Source: Fulvivirga sp.
GTDB lineage: Bacteria; Bacteroidota; Bacteroidia; Cytophagales; Cyclobacteriaceae
Direction: 5' to 3'
DNA: 63,904 nucleotides
Assembly (NCBI GenBank): GCA_028280565.1
Contig: JANQLQ010000115.1
Coordinates: forward strand, 1-63,904
Each line of letters begins with the position of its first letter. Position 1 is the first letter of the stretch. The notes beneath the pieces were generated by a model, which saw only the letters and a program-made list of their open reading frames with translations, was not told the origin of the DNA and did no database searches. Positions 27,784 through 37,564 of this stretch are shown piece after piece. A program made the translations under genes and the position numbers.

Positions 27784-29301
27784 GTCGTCCCTTAAAATCG
27801 AGTTAACTGCCTACTTATCAACACATTTAGGGGTTAAATTTGTGGATAATTTTTGCAAGGAAAAGCGTATCTTGATTGAAAGACCTTGCAGAAATGTTAC
27901 AGGAAAGTGTAAGTGATCAAAACCAACTCAACTGTTTTACGCCCGTGTTAAAACAAATCATCAATCCCAAGCATGCCTTGTGTGTTCTGGCCGATCGAAT
28001 AGATTGGTTACGCCTGGAGGCAGCCTTATCTGGAAAGTATAATAACGACCAGGGTCGTCCTGCCAAATCGATCCGGTTAATGTGTAGTTTGCTGATTTTG
28101 AAGTACTTATATGACTTAAGTGACGAGGAATTGATCGCCCAATGGATCCAAAATCCGTATTACCAATATTTTGGGGGGATGAGTGAATTCCAGTGGAAAC
28201 AGCCTTGTGCCAGTAGTGAGCTGGTTCACTTTCGCTACCGGATCGGTTCGGACGGGGAAGAATTACTCTTTACCGAATCCATCCGTGTCCATGATGATCC
28301 GGGTGCGGGCAAAGGTGGCTCACCCCAGGGGAAAGGGGTAAAAAAAGAGAAGCGAGTCTATTCCGACACGACCGTGGAAGAGAAAAATATTACCTACCCG
28401 ACCGATACCAAGTTGTACAAGGCGATTGCTTATCGCTGCAACCGGATCGCCAACCAAGAAGGGATCCGGCAACGGCAGAATTATAAACGGACCATCCCTA
28501 AGCTGATGTTAGCCCAGCGCTTCCGTCACCACCCTAAAAACCGGAAGAAGGCCTTGGCCGCCCAGCGAAAGCTCAAGACCATAGCGGGGCGTTTAGTGCG
28601 AGAACTCGACCGTCAGCTACCTTGGTCGGGGAACCGCTTTTTACATGTGGATTTCCTTAAGGTGGCCTACCGGGTATTGGCGCAACAAAAGAACAGTACA
28701 CAAAAGGTTTACAGTATCCATGAACCCCATGTCTACTGCATCCGTAAAGGGAAAGAGGCCAAGAAATATGAATATGGCTGTAAGGTGAACGTGGTATGGG
28801 GGGAATCAGGCCTGGATCAGGCCTGGTACTGGGTGCCCATCATTTGAAAGAAAATGTCCATGACAGTAAAGTGATTGAACCGGCCTTGGCCCAGTTTGAA
28901 CGCTTGCATGGGTATTTGCCGAAGGAATTTGTAGCGGACCGGGGCTACCGGGGTAAGAGCGAAGTAGGCGGGGTGAAAGTGAGTATTCCCCGGCCCCCTA
29001 CCAAAACTTCGTCGGCTTATCAAAAAAGAAAAAACAAGAAAAAGTTCAGGAGACGAGCCGGGATCGAGCCGATTATTGGCCACTTAAAAAGTGACTTCAG
29101 GCTATCGCGTAACTTCCTGGCAGGAGTAGACGGGGACCGTCATAACCTGATGATGGCTGTCTGCGCCTTTAACTTTAGAAAGTGGATCGTCAACTACCAA
29201 CGGGCACTAAAAATTTGGCTTGATACTATCGGCCAAGTTTGGTACAACCTCTCGGACAATTTAATCAGACTAGCGCCCATCCCTACTTTTTAAGGGACGA
29301 C
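27784..29301 (+). mobile_element. IS5-superfamily-like insertion sequence with intact ends but broken transposase
   Basis: A 1518-bp element bounded by perfect 14-bp inverted repeats, GTCGTCCCTTAAAA at 27784-27797 and its reverse complement ending at 29301. It is flanked by direct repeats TAGATA at 27778-27783 and 29302-29307. Because TA can be read as part of either repeat, the true target duplication may be shorter (4 bp, AGAT). One transposase gene fills the element and its stop codon lies within the right end. It sits between the AI-2E permease and the S9 peptidase and disrupts no visible gene. Confidence 0.9.
27876..29293 (+). pseudogene. Transposase, frameshifted by an 11-bp tandem duplication
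   Basis: The first frame (27876-28847, TTG start; ATG 27894 possible) encodes the N-terminal DUF772-like region (GRPAKSIRLMCSLLILKYLYDLSDEELIAQW) and the middle of a DDE transposase. The second frame (from about 28796 to 29293) encodes the C-terminal part with FVADRGYRGKSE and RRAGIEPIIGHLKSDFRL. The break is explained by two perfect copies of ATCAGGCCTGG at 28805-28815 and 28816-28826. Removing one copy gives a continuous 468-residue protein reading VVWGESGLVLGAHHLKEN. The domain order and Y(2)R(3)E(6)K-like motif (R..E..HLK) place it in the IS4/IS5 superfamily. Confidence 0.92.
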
Positions 29302-29307
29302 TAGATA
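29302..29307. repeat. Target-site duplication, right copy (TAGATA)
   Basis: It abuts the right inverted repeat of the insertion sequence and matches the left copy at 27778-27783. Confidence 0.7.
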
Positions 29308-29481
29308 GTTTATGATTAGTTGGGCGTTATGTTATTAAGGGCTGTGATCCCTTAACAACATAACAACCCAATAAATCAGTGTGAATTGTCGAATGACGTT
29401 AAACTATTTTTCGGTCCAGCTTTTAACATAGGCAGTCAACAATAAACCATCGACAGACCCTATATTTTGCCTACTGCTGAC

Positions 29482-31503
29482 TTATTTGTTAACTATCTCC
29501 CCCGAAAGATCCTTTTTAACAGGATGTTTGTCAAACCAGGCATTGAGATAACCGTAAGTCCTCAGGAAATTAGAGGGTTTGCTGCTGGTCCCATGAAACT
29601 CTTCATTGAACCGGACCATCACGGTCGGCACCTTATTCATTTTCAATGCTTGGTAATATTCTTCTGTCTGTGAGATCGGTGTCCGAAGATCGTTTTCCCC
29701 GCACATCAGCATCGTGGGTGTTTTCACATTGTCGACATACATCAAGGGAGATCGTTTGATGTGTTCCGAAGGGTCTTCCCAGGGGTATTTTTCAAAATTA
29801 TAGTACCACCCGGCTCCGTCAGTAGTGCCTACAAACGAAAACCAGTTGGTGACCGGGTAATTTACCGAAGCTGCGGCAAAGCGGTCCGTCTGGCCTACGA
29901 TCCAACTGGTCAGCACTCCGCCGCCGCTTCCCCCGTAGACGTACATCCTGTTCTCATCAATATAGCCTTTAGAGATCACCTCATCCACTCCCTTCATAAT
30001 GTCATCATAATCATTTCCCGGGTAGGCATTTTGGATAGCATTGGCAAATTCGTACCCATAACCTGTAGAGCCTCTCGGGTTGGTGTAAAGTACTACTTGG
30101 TCTTGGGCTGCATGGAGCTGAAAGTTATAGTTAAACCCCACGTGATACATGCTGTGTGGCCCGCCATGAATTCGAAGGACGAGCGGGTACTTTTTATTGG
30201 GATCAAATTGTGGGGGCTTTACGATCCAGCCCTGCACCTCCTTATCATCTACTGATCGATATTTGATCTCCTCCACATCTCCGAATTTTACATTGTAAAA
30301 GATATCACTGTTCACCTCCGTGAGTTGTGTGATCTTACCCGGGCTATCCAAATTGAAAGTGATAATATCACTTGGGTTGTGGGGATCGGTCCAGGTGGCT
30401 ACTGCACGACCATTGGCAATATCCCCTAAGCCTATCATGTGGTTGCCTGAAGTGATCTTTTTAACTTTTCCATTCGTCCCTGCAAAGTAAACATTGCTTT
30501 GCCCGTACTCTCGAACATTAAAATATACCCCATCGCTCTTGGCAGACCAGGTAGGTGTGCCTGGCGTTTGGTCCAGGCTAGTAGTGATACACTCGAGCCC
30601 TGCCCCATCGAGTTTCATGACGTACATTTTTCGGTCTTGGTAAAAATTCTTACTCCAAGTAGATCCTATAAAAGCTATTTTAGATCCGTCCGGCGAGATC
30701 TTCGGGCTATATTCCGAGCCTTCCCGGCTCGTTAGCTCCTTAATTTCGAGGGTATTGATATTGGCTGAATATAGGTTGGATTGTCCCCTGGCATATTCTG
30801 CGCCGGGCTCCCGGTAGCTACTGAACAGGATGGACTTGCTATCCGCGGTCCACGCGGTCCCGTTGGAAACGTCCCAGTCCCCGGTGGTGATCTGCCGGGC
30901 GGTACCCCCTTCGGCGGGGACGATGAATAACTGGCGAAATCCACGTTCTAGGAAACCTACCCTGTCCTGGCTATAATCAACTTGGTCGATCACCCTGGGA
31001 GATTTAGTCCAATTTGCTCCTTTTGGCGCAGCAGGAACTCCCAAGGGCTTTAAGGCAGGGTCTGCATCTACATGCATGGTAAAGGCGATAAACTTACTGT
31101 CCGGCGACCACTCTATCCCGGAGGGTGACTTTTCCAATTTGGTGATCTGTGTAGGCTCACCTTCTACCCCCAGGTATTTTACAAAAACCTGGGTGCCTTG
31201 GGGCTCACCTTTTTTGACAAAGGCAATTTTGGTCCCGTCCGGTGACCATTTTCCATTGGATCCATTCAAGAAAAATCGATTCATGGAACCATCATTATTC
31301 ATGATCCACAGATCGGTCTCCCGCTTATCATCCACGAGGTTGATCCAAGTCCTCGAATAGAGGACCTCTTTGCCATCCGGTGAAAGCCTGGGATTGGAAG
31401 CCCACTCGTAATCTCCATAATGCTCTAAGGAAAGCCGGGCATTTTCTTGCCCGATTAAGGGCATACTGATCAAAAAAAGGAATGTTCTGATTAGATTCTT
31501 CAT
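29482..31503 (-). CDS. S9-family serine peptidase (prolyl oligopeptidase / acylaminoacyl-peptidase type)
   Basis: A 673-residue secreted peptidase with signal peptide MKNLIRTFLFLISMPLIGQ. Residues about 25-400 form a WD40/TolB-like beta-propeller (NPRLSPDGKEVLYSRTW, GKWSPDGTKIAF, SPKISPDGSKIAFIG). The C-terminal 250 residues are an alpha/beta hydrolase. The nucleophile elbow is YVYGGSGGG near residue 524, the aspartate is in LMCGENDLRTP and the histidine in NEEFHGTSSKP. It removes dipeptides or acylated residues from peptides in the periplasm. The start at 31503 is chosen for the signal peptide; an upstream in-frame ATG at 31542 would precede it with 13 residues. Confidence 0.93.
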   Translation of the reverse strand: MKNLIRTFLFLISMPLIGQENARLSLEHYGDYEWASNPRLSPDGKEVLYSRTWINLVDDKRETDLWIMNNDGSMNRFFLNGSNGKWSPDGTKIAFVKKGEPQGTQVFVKYLGVEGEPTQITKLEKSPSGIEWSPDSKFIAFTMHVDADPALKPLGVPAAPKGANWTKSPRVIDQVDYSQDRVGFLERGFRQLFIVPAEGGTARQITTGDWDVSNGTAWTADSKSILFSSYREPGAEYARGQSNLYSANINTLEIKELTSREGSEYSPKISPDGSKIAFIGSTWSKNFYQDRKMYVMKLDGAGLECITTSLDQTPGTPTWSAKSDGVYFNVREYGQSNVYFAGTNGKVKKITSGNHMIGLGDIANGRAVATWTDPHNPSDIITFNLDSPGKITQLTEVNSDIFYNVKFGDVEEIKYRSVDDKEVQGWIVKPPQFDPNKKYPLVLRIHGGPHSMYHVGFNYNFQLHAAQDQVVLYTNPRGSTGYGYEFANAIQNAYPGNDYDDIMKGVDEVISKGYIDENRMYVYGGSGGGVLTSWIVGQTDRFAAASVNYPVTNWFSFVGTTDGAGWYYNFEKYPWEDPSEHIKRSPLMYVDNVKTPTMLMCGENDLRTPISQTEEYYQALKMNKVPTVMVRFNEEFHGTSSKPSNFLRTYGYLNAWFDKHPVKKDLSGEIVNK

Positions 31504-31542
31504 TGCGGTTAAGTGTTTAAGTAACTGGCTGTCGTAAGACAT

Positions 31543-32001
31543 ATGCCAGTAAGTTCTGTAGTAAAATTTAATGAAGTTATTCCTGAATAGAAAAGCTGAT
31601 CGTGGCTTTCCAGCGGTCCAATTCCACTACCGGTCGTAGGTTTGGTGTAGCGGTTCCAAGCTTTAAGCGTAGTCGAATCCATGCTCGACTTATTCCGTTC
31701 CCAGGTCATGATTTTTCGAAATGCCGACAGCCGGCCTTTACGGGGTTTTCTACAAAGTTGGTGAGGGCTACACAAGAAATACAAAAGGTTTACGCAGTAT
31801 CTTCTTGGCCCAATTTAGATTTCTTAACCCATGTTCATTTTTCCTCATCTAAACATCATCAACATTGCAAAAAATCCATTTACCTCAACTCGATTTGAAA
31901 TCATTGTCGCCTAGATATGACGATAAAACACTATAAAATTGAGTCAACACAGCATAAGGAAGGCAAGAAGTTCAGCCACGGTTTACCCGCGAAGCAGGGG
32001 G
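31543..32001. other. Gene-free region
   Basis: Short open frames exist on both strands (for example minus 31509-31784) but show no recognisable protein pattern. The element at 31875-31915 belongs to the 45-bp repeat family. Nothing else was identified. Confidence 0.4.
31875..31915 (-). repeat. 45-bp dispersed repeat, copy 2
   Basis: Read on the minus strand: CTAGGCGACAATGATTTCAA, then ATCGAGTTGAGGTAAATGG. This aligns with copy 3 at 41592-41641 (CTAGGCTACGATGATTTTAA, then ACCGAGCTGAGGTTTACA). Confidence 0.5.
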
Positions 32002-32499
32002 TTAGACTTTACGCGAAGTTTCATATTTAACGGGCTCCAAGTGCCTGCTCAAATAAAGCGGATGTTTGGGAAGACCTTGTTTTGATATGCCTAAACAATA
32101 AGGGTTATCTAATAATTTCAATACTTCTCTATCACGTCCCTGGTAGGTTCCCTTAGCACCCCATGCACAAATAACGCTCCCTGTTTTGGACTGCAACTCA
32201 ATAAGCCACTTATCGTTGTCTTCACCTACCGGGTTTTCAACCGACCCTAAAAACCCGGGGCCCGGCGCACGGTATGCAAATAAATTACCCATATATACCC
32301 CGCCATACCCCCATTGTGCGGCATAGCCCATGCACCTTCTCAGGGTAGGCGCGTCAACAGTTTCATCGGCCACCGAGGGGTTCAACGTAATAAAGAGTAT
32401 GCAAGGCTTGCTTTCTTGCCAAATCCTCCATAAAGCATACCTGTACTTTTTGCAAGGCGAAAAAACAGCGCCTTGCTGGTCCGTATTATTTGTTGTCAT
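32002..32499 (-). CDS. DUF1643 family protein
   Basis: A 165-residue soluble protein with the family's features: FSPCKKYRYALWRIW at the N-terminus, ILFITLNPSVADETVDAPTLRRC at residues about 34-56, and GNLFAYRAPGP..DNDKWL in the middle. DUF1643 is widespread and often found near mobile or defence genes, but its function is unknown. It is a single gene here, followed by repeats. Confidence 0.9.
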   Translation of the reverse strand: MTTNNTDQQGAVFSPCKKYRYALWRIWQESKPCILFITLNPSVADETVDAPTLRRCMGYAAQWGYGGVYMGNLFAYRAPGPGFLGSVENPVGEDNDKWLIELQSKTGSVICAWGAKGTYQGRDREVLKLLDNPYCLGISKQGLPKHPLYLSRHLEPVKYETSRKV

Positions 32500-32929
32500 C
32501 GATTGGAGTACTTAGACACCCGGTCCAACGTATTAAAAGATGGCCCAGTGTGTTTTCAAAGGTCGGCTGTAGTTACTAAAAACTCAAGAGGCTACATAAA
32601 AACCAAGATTTAGGTTTAATTCTTTACGACCTTTTGCCTAGATAACGATAAAAACGTAATTCCAATGCACCCACTATAGGCTACTCTATGCCTAAGCCCA
32701 TACCTAGTGTCGTGTCAAGTCTCAATTGACGTGTAGTATTAAACAATGAACTCTATTTGCCAAGTTGGGAAGTTCTCGACAAGTTAGCAGTAGGCAAAGG
32801 GCAGTAGGCAAAGGGCAGTAGGCAAAATGGGGGTGCCGACTGTTTACTGCCGATTGCCGACTTTGGGAACGAGACCGAAAAAAATAGCTTGAACGTCATT
32901 TGAGCCTTGACGCGGCCTAGTATATCTCC
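32500..32929. other. Gene-free region with a hairpin repeat
   Basis: Contains the GCAGTAGGCAAAGG element at 32774-32872. No gene was identified. Confidence 0.5.
32774..32872. repeat. GCAGT/GGCAA inverted element with a tandem 14-bp unit
   Basis: The unit GCAGTAGGCAAAGG occurs in tandem at 32787-32800 and 32801-32814, with a third partial copy to about 32825. It is followed by a counter-oriented arm GCCGACTGTTTACTGCCGAT, then TGCCGAC. The element starts AGTTCTCGA and ends GGGAACGAG. Related elements are at 46608-46692 and 51993-52148. Confidence 0.65.
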
Positions 32930-35248
32930 TCAAAAATCCACCCTATACACTAAGATCGGGATGATCCCGAGTTGCTCCTGCTTCACCACTTGCTGCTGGC
33001 GAAAATCATAGTAGCTGTAGGCGTCGTTTTCAATGGAAAGCAAGTTCTGAATGTCCAAAGCCAGTGTACGTGTCTTTCCCTCCTTTTCTTTGCGCCATGA
33101 AAGTCGCAGGTCGAGGCGAAAATAATCGTTTAGCTTTTCACTAAAGGGGTCATCCATACGGTAAATGGTACGATACTCAGCGAGGGAAGACGATACATCT
33201 ACCGCTGACTCTCTCAAACCACCGGTATACAAGAGACGGGTATCGATACCGAAAGTTTTAAGGTGGTCACCTCGCTCCTTCCTAAATTCTTTACCCCCGG
33301 TAAACGAAAAAGAATAATCACTGTCAAACCGGGAAGGTATAGCTTCTTCGCCATAAGTGGAATTGAACACGGCCAGGCTGGATATGAAATACAGGTTATG
33401 GGTAAAGTCGCGCTCTATGGAAAGGTTGTAACCATAGGTTTCGGCGGTGCCGCTACCGGAAAAGGGGTCGATAATAAATTCGTTGAGCCTGTTGAATTCA
33501 GAGAACGGGCCATACCCGGGTATCGCTTGGTAGTTGTCATAGAACAAAGTATTCGTGACCCTTATCTTTCCAATTGCATGCCGGCTACTTACAAAAAAAT
33601 GGTGCCCCTCCATCGGGTCCAATGTCTGCCTGGAAAAACCTGGTGCTGTAGTCATTAACAGGTCCGGGCTGGGGTACTGATACTGGCGAGCATAGCCAGC
33701 GGCTAGGCGAGTGGAACTGTTCCAATAATAGTCAAATTGCAACCGGGGCTCCAGCAACACTTCCTCCCATAACGTGGAATAATTGAGTCTCAGGCCGGCC
33801 TCTACACCCCATTTCCCCATAATCGTATTAGCAGAAAGGTAAGGATTAAATACCCAATACGATTCCTGCCCTTCCAGCCGGGTGGCCAAGGAGATATCAC
33901 CTGTAATATCATCCAATACCTGGTCCGTAGCCGATAAGGAGGTACGTTTATAATCTGCCAGTACACCGATGTCTACATTTAAATTTTCGCCCAGGCCCTT
34001 TCTTAGATCTACCCGTGATGAGACCAAGTCGTCTTCAAACCGGAAACTGCCTGCAGGTTGAAAGCAGCCGTCGCCACAAAATGCTTCTACTGTACGTGTA
34101 GTAGTAAGAGATGAAGCTACAGAGGTGATGCTGAGGCGGCCGTTGACCAAAGGATAATCCAGCCGGAAGCCTAGCCCACCGGTCTCCGAATCAAAATCCA
34201 CATGGGTACTGTCTTTATCCTCTTCCCAATCGTCCCGGCTGTCCGGGCTTTCAAACTCATTGATGGATTGTCCCCCATAACCGAATAGCTTTAGGCTGCC
34301 ACCGCCCTTAAAATCACGGTTTAAGGTAAAGGCCAGGTCGTAAAAATTGATGCGCTCGCCACCAAAATCCAGGCCCAGGTCTGTGAGCAGCCCCACGGTA
34401 GAATACCTTCCATTTGCCACATACGAAGTCTGCTCATCAATAGCTCCCTCTGACGCTACATCCAGCCCCAACAGGCTGGCTTGTACTGTATGTTGCGAAG
34501 CCTGCCTGCTGCCTGGCCGAAGGTACATGTGGACGATGCCAGAGGAGGCATTACCATAATAAGCGTTGTAAGGCGGCTGCACAAATTGGCTATTACTTAG
34601 CATTTGCGCGCTCAAGATGTTTACGCCTCCCCCGGCTTGCGTCGGGCGGTCCGTTAATGTACCGGCATTGGTTAAATGGTTCGGATTCACAATATTTGCT
34701 CCCTCCAGCATCCATTTGGTAGTATTCGGCGGTCGACCATTGACAATGATGTTATTATTCTGGTCGTTCTGGATCGCTACACCTGGCACAGAACAAATAA
34801 AAGTACGTGCCGGGTCAAAAAACACCGCCGGGAACCGTCGTGTTTGCTCGATGCTAAACTCTACTGAGCGTAGCGGTAGCAAAGTGGACGAAGAGCCTTG
34901 AATTGTGATCGAGTCAAGCTCAATTACTGCTGGCCTTAGTAAGATCCTGGTCTCCTCTGATCGCCCGGCCACCACCAATAATTCTTGGCGATGATTTTCA
35001 AATTCCACAGAACGGACAGATAAAATGTAACGCCCTAACTCCACGTCTTGCAAAGTGAATTCACCTCGTTCATTTGTAACCGTTTGGTACTGATGTGCCT
35101 CGTTAGACAACGTGACCAATACTTTTTCCGCTGGCTGCAAGTTTAGCTCATTCTCCAATCGACCTTTTATGGTCTGCCGGGGTACTTGACCTAGTACAAC
35201 GGTGAAAATCGCGGGAAGAAGAAAAGCGAGGTAAAGTGCTTTATGCAA
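32930..35248 (-). CDS. TonB-dependent outer-membrane receptor
   Basis: A 772-residue protein with signal peptide MHKALYLAFLLPAIFTVVLGQ. An N-terminal carboxypeptidase-like regulatory domain (KGRLENELNLQPAEKVLVTLSN..GEFTLQDVELGRYILSVRS) is followed by a plug (FDPARTFICSVPGVAIQNDQNNNIIVNGRPPNTTKWMLEG) and a beta-barrel ending LGIIPILVYRVDF. It is not of the SusC type, being shorter and lacking the SusC-specific plug motif and an adjacent SusD. It starts 61 bp after the TIM-barrel gene at 35310 and is the distal gene of that cluster. The substrate is unknown; context suggests a sugar or glycoside. Confidence 0.88.
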   Translation of the reverse strand: MHKALYLAFLLPAIFTVVLGQVPRQTIKGRLENELNLQPAEKVLVTLSNEAHQYQTVTNERGEFTLQDVELGRYILSVRSVEFENHRQELLVVAGRSEETRILLRPAVIELDSITIQGSSSTLLPLRSVEFSIEQTRRFPAVFFDPARTFICSVPGVAIQNDQNNNIIVNGRPPNTTKWMLEGANIVNPNHLTNAGTLTDRPTQAGGGVNILSAQMLSNSQFVQPPYNAYYGNASSGIVHMYLRPGSRQASQHTVQASLLGLDVASEGAIDEQTSYVANGRYSTVGLLTDLGLDFGGERINFYDLAFTLNRDFKGGGSLKLFGYGGQSINEFESPDSRDDWEEDKDSTHVDFDSETGGLGFRLDYPLVNGRLSITSVASSLTTTRTVEAFCGDGCFQPAGSFRFEDDLVSSRVDLRKGLGENLNVDIGVLADYKRTSLSATDQVLDDITGDISLATRLEGQESYWVFNPYLSANTIMGKWGVEAGLRLNYSTLWEEVLLEPRLQFDYYWNSSTRLAAGYARQYQYPSPDLLMTTAPGFSRQTLDPMEGHHFFVSSRHAIGKIRVTNTLFYDNYQAIPGYGPFSEFNRLNEFIIDPFSGSGTAETYGYNLSIERDFTHNLYFISSLAVFNSTYGEEAIPSRFDSDYSFSFTGGKEFRKERGDHLKTFGIDTRLLYTGGLRESAVDVSSSLAEYRTIYRMDDPFSEKLNDYFRLDLRLSWRKEKEGKTRTLALDIQNLLSIENDAYSYYDFRQQQVVKQEQLGIIPILVYRVDF

Positions 35249-35309
35249 TTTCGAAGGTCTTTAGAATATTCCTGGTGAGTGCAGTGCGAGAATCAAAGGC
35301 TCTTCTGTC

Positions 35310-36200
35310 TCACACCAATTTCTCTACATTACCAAAACTAGTCGTAACACTCTTAAAATGATCCCCGGCAATCCTGTCTTGTTCGATAAAAAAGTGATCC
35401 AACCCGGCTTGTTCGGCTTTAGCAAAGATGGCGGCGTAATCGATGGTACCGGTGCCCACCTCGGTGAAATCACCGGCATCGTTCATGTCTTTCACATGCC
35501 ATAAAGGAAAACGGCCGGGATGTTTGGCAAAATAGTCCAGCGAATCGTAGCCGGCTTTAACGATCCAGTAGTGGTCAAGTTCCATCTTTACCAGGTCGGC
35601 ATCGGTTCGTCTTAGCATTTCATCGTAGGCAATTTTGTCGTCGAACTTATCGAACTCAAACGCATGGTTGTGATAACAGAGCTGGATATCACTGGCTTTG
35701 CATTTTTCCCCGGCAGCATTCAAAAGGTCACAGATGGCATAATAGTCGTCCATATTCTTGCGCTCAAAGTCCATAAGATAGGCAATAACCATATACTTAT
35801 GTCCCATTGTCTTGGCATCATCAATAGCCATCTGCCACTCATTGATAGGCGTCCCTTTTTGATCCGGGGCATTATTTCCTGTCAGGTAATGGCCGCTCGG
35901 AGAAGTAAGGCCTTGGTCATCGAGCATTTTTTTGAGCTCTTGTACCGATTTGCCAAAATATTGCCCCTCCGTGTAGCTGAACAATTCTAACTCCGTGTAG
36001 CCAATGTCCGCCACCTTCTTCAGTGTTCCCGGCAGATCTTCTTTGACCTGGTCGCGCAATGTGTAAAGTTGTAACCCTAGGTTTTTTTGCTGTTGTTCTT
36101 GTTCAATACTTTCTTTTTCCCGTACCGTGCACGCTGCCCCAAGGGAAAGACTCCCTGCAGCCAATGCACTATTCCTGATAAATGCTCTTCGAGTAATCAT
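35310..36200 (-). CDS. Exported xylose-isomerase-like TIM-barrel protein
   Basis: A 296-residue protein of the sugar phosphate isomerase/epimerase (AP endonuclease 2) fold. The N-terminus TRRAFIRNSALAAGSLSLGAAC is a twin-arginine signal and may end in a lipobox. Metal-binding residues are expected in LCYHNHAFEF, VKMELDHYWI and FPLWHVKDMND. In Bacteroides, similar exported proteins act as lyases or hydratases on 3-keto-glycosides. It lies downstream of the second TIM-barrel protein and the Gfo/Idh/MocA enzyme on the same strand, with a 237-bp gap from the former. Confidence 0.88.
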   Translation of the reverse strand: MITRRAFIRNSALAAGSLSLGAACTVREKESIEQEQQQKNLGLQLYTLRDQVKEDLPGTLKKVADIGYTELELFSYTEGQYFGKSVQELKKMLDDQGLTSPSGHYLTGNNAPDQKGTPINEWQMAIDDAKTMGHKYMVIAYLMDFERKNMDDYYAICDLLNAAGEKCKASDIQLCYHNHAFEFDKFDDKIAYDEMLRRTDADLVKMELDHYWIVKAGYDSLDYFAKHPGRFPLWHVKDMNDAGDFTEVGTGTIDYAAIFAKAEQAGLDHFFIEQDRIAGDHFKSVTTSFGNVEKLV

Positions 36201-36437
36201 AGTGTATCATTTATTGTTAGGTTATTGAGTCCCCCACCTTTCGGCACCCGCTGCTACCCAGCAGGTAAAATGCCCGGGACAAGTTGCCTTTGACATTTTC
36301 CCTTTGATTTCACTTATTTTTAAGAGTAAGCGTCAGAATGCTACATGACATTTTGGTATGTTGCAAGTTAACCATTCAAGAGTCTAAGTCCCGGGTGACA
36401 CCGGTAAACATTGTTACCCTTCCAGGGTTAACAAATA

Positions 36438-37490
36438 TCAAACCCCGAGTATTCTTTTATTCAATGTCTCATCAGATTGCCCCCCGGCGAAGTCATCAAA
36501 AGCCTTTTCTGTCACCTCTATAATATGCTTTTGAATAAACGGGGCGCCTTCCCGGGCGCCTTGCTCCGGGCTTTTGATGCAACACTCCCATTCCATTACC
36601 GCCCAGCCGTCATAATCATATTGTGAAAGTTTACTAAAAATACTTTTAAAGTTCACCTGTCCATCACCCGGCGAGCGGAACCTTCCCGGCCTGTCTCCCC
36701 AGGCCTGGTATCCGCCATAGACCCCTGATTTACCTGTAGGATTGTATTCGGCGTCTTTAACATGGAACATCCGGATAAATTCATGGTAATGATCGATCAT
36801 GGCCAGGTAATCGAGTTGTTGCAACACAAAATGGCTGGGGTCATAGAGGAGTTTGACCCGGTTGTGATGGCCTGTTGCCTCCAAAAATCGCTCGAATGTA
36901 ACCCCATCGTGCAGGTCTTCCCCGGGATGTACTTCGTAGCACAGGTCTACCCCATGATGATCAAATTCATCCAATATCGGTTTCCACCGTTTAGCAAGTT
37001 CTGAAAAGCCTTGTTCTACTAATCCTGCCGGTCGTTGAGGCCAGGGGTACATAAAGGGCCAGACCAAAGCACCGGAGAAGGTAGCGTGTACATCGATCCC
37101 CAGGTTCCTGCTCGCTTTAGCGGCCAGGTACAGCTGGCCCTGGGCCCATTCCTGCCTGGCCTTGGGATTGCCATGCAATTCCATGGGTGCAAACGCGTCA
37201 AACATGGTGTCATATGCGGGATGGACCGCCACCAATTGCCCTTGCAAATGCGTAGAAAGCTCGGTCACTTCCATCCCGAATTCTTCTACGGTGCCTTTTA
37301 CTTCATCGGCATAGTCTTGGCTCTCCGCTGCAGCTTTCAAGTCGAAACACCGTACATCCCAACTGGGGATCTGTACTCCTTTATATCCAAGTGCCGCAGC
37401 CCATTGACATATATTACGAAGGTTATTGAAGGGGGGATCGTTGTCTAAGAATTGGGCGAGAAAGATGGCTGGGCCTTTGATTGTTTTCAT
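36438..37490 (-). CDS. Cytoplasmic xylose-isomerase-like TIM-barrel protein
   Basis: A 350-residue soluble sugar isomerase/epimerase-fold protein without a signal peptide. Metal ligands are likely Glu in DLCYEVHPGED, Asp in KLLYDPSHFVL, His in RMFHVKDAEYN and Glu in WAVMEWECC. It lies 74 bp after the Gfo/Idh/MocA gene (stop at 37565) and is presumably co-transcribed. In such clusters it typically acts on the keto-sugar formed by the oxidoreductase; the precise reaction is unproven here. Confidence 0.88.
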   Translation of the reverse strand: MKTIKGPAIFLAQFLDNDPPFNNLRNICQWAAALGYKGVQIPSWDVRCFDLKAAAESQDYADEVKGTVEEFGMEVTELSTHLQGQLVAVHPAYDTMFDAFAPMELHGNPKARQEWAQGQLYLAAKASRNLGIDVHATFSGALVWPFMYPWPQRPAGLVEQGFSELAKRWKPILDEFDHHGVDLCYEVHPGEDLHDGVTFERFLEATGHHNRVKLLYDPSHFVLQQLDYLAMIDHYHEFIRMFHVKDAEYNPTGKSGVYGGYQAWGDRPGRFRSPGDGQVNFKSIFSKLSQYDYDGWAVMEWECCIKSPEQGAREGAPFIQKHIIEVTEKAFDDFAGGQSDETLNKRILGV

Positions 37491-37564
37491 GGTTAACTTA
37501 ATTGGTCTATTTGCTCTAAACTCCCGCTTAGAACGATGAACGTAGCATTGGGAAGATTAAGGAT

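Noticed and set aside
28796-29293. Second transposase frame as an independent gene or programmed frameshift product at the G6 run
   Set aside because: The adjacent perfect 11-bp duplication explains the break exactly and restores the family sequence, so programmed frameshifting is unnecessary.
31509-31784. Minus-strand frame of 91 codons upstream of the S9 peptidase
   Set aside because: It has no recognisable similarity, runs into the peptidase start region and is in repeat-containing DNA. I could not support it as a gene or as a transposase remnant.
32787-32825. CRISPR-like array at the GCAGTAGGCAAAGG tandem repeats
   Set aside because: Units are 14 bp, directly adjacent with no spacers, and there are no cas genes.
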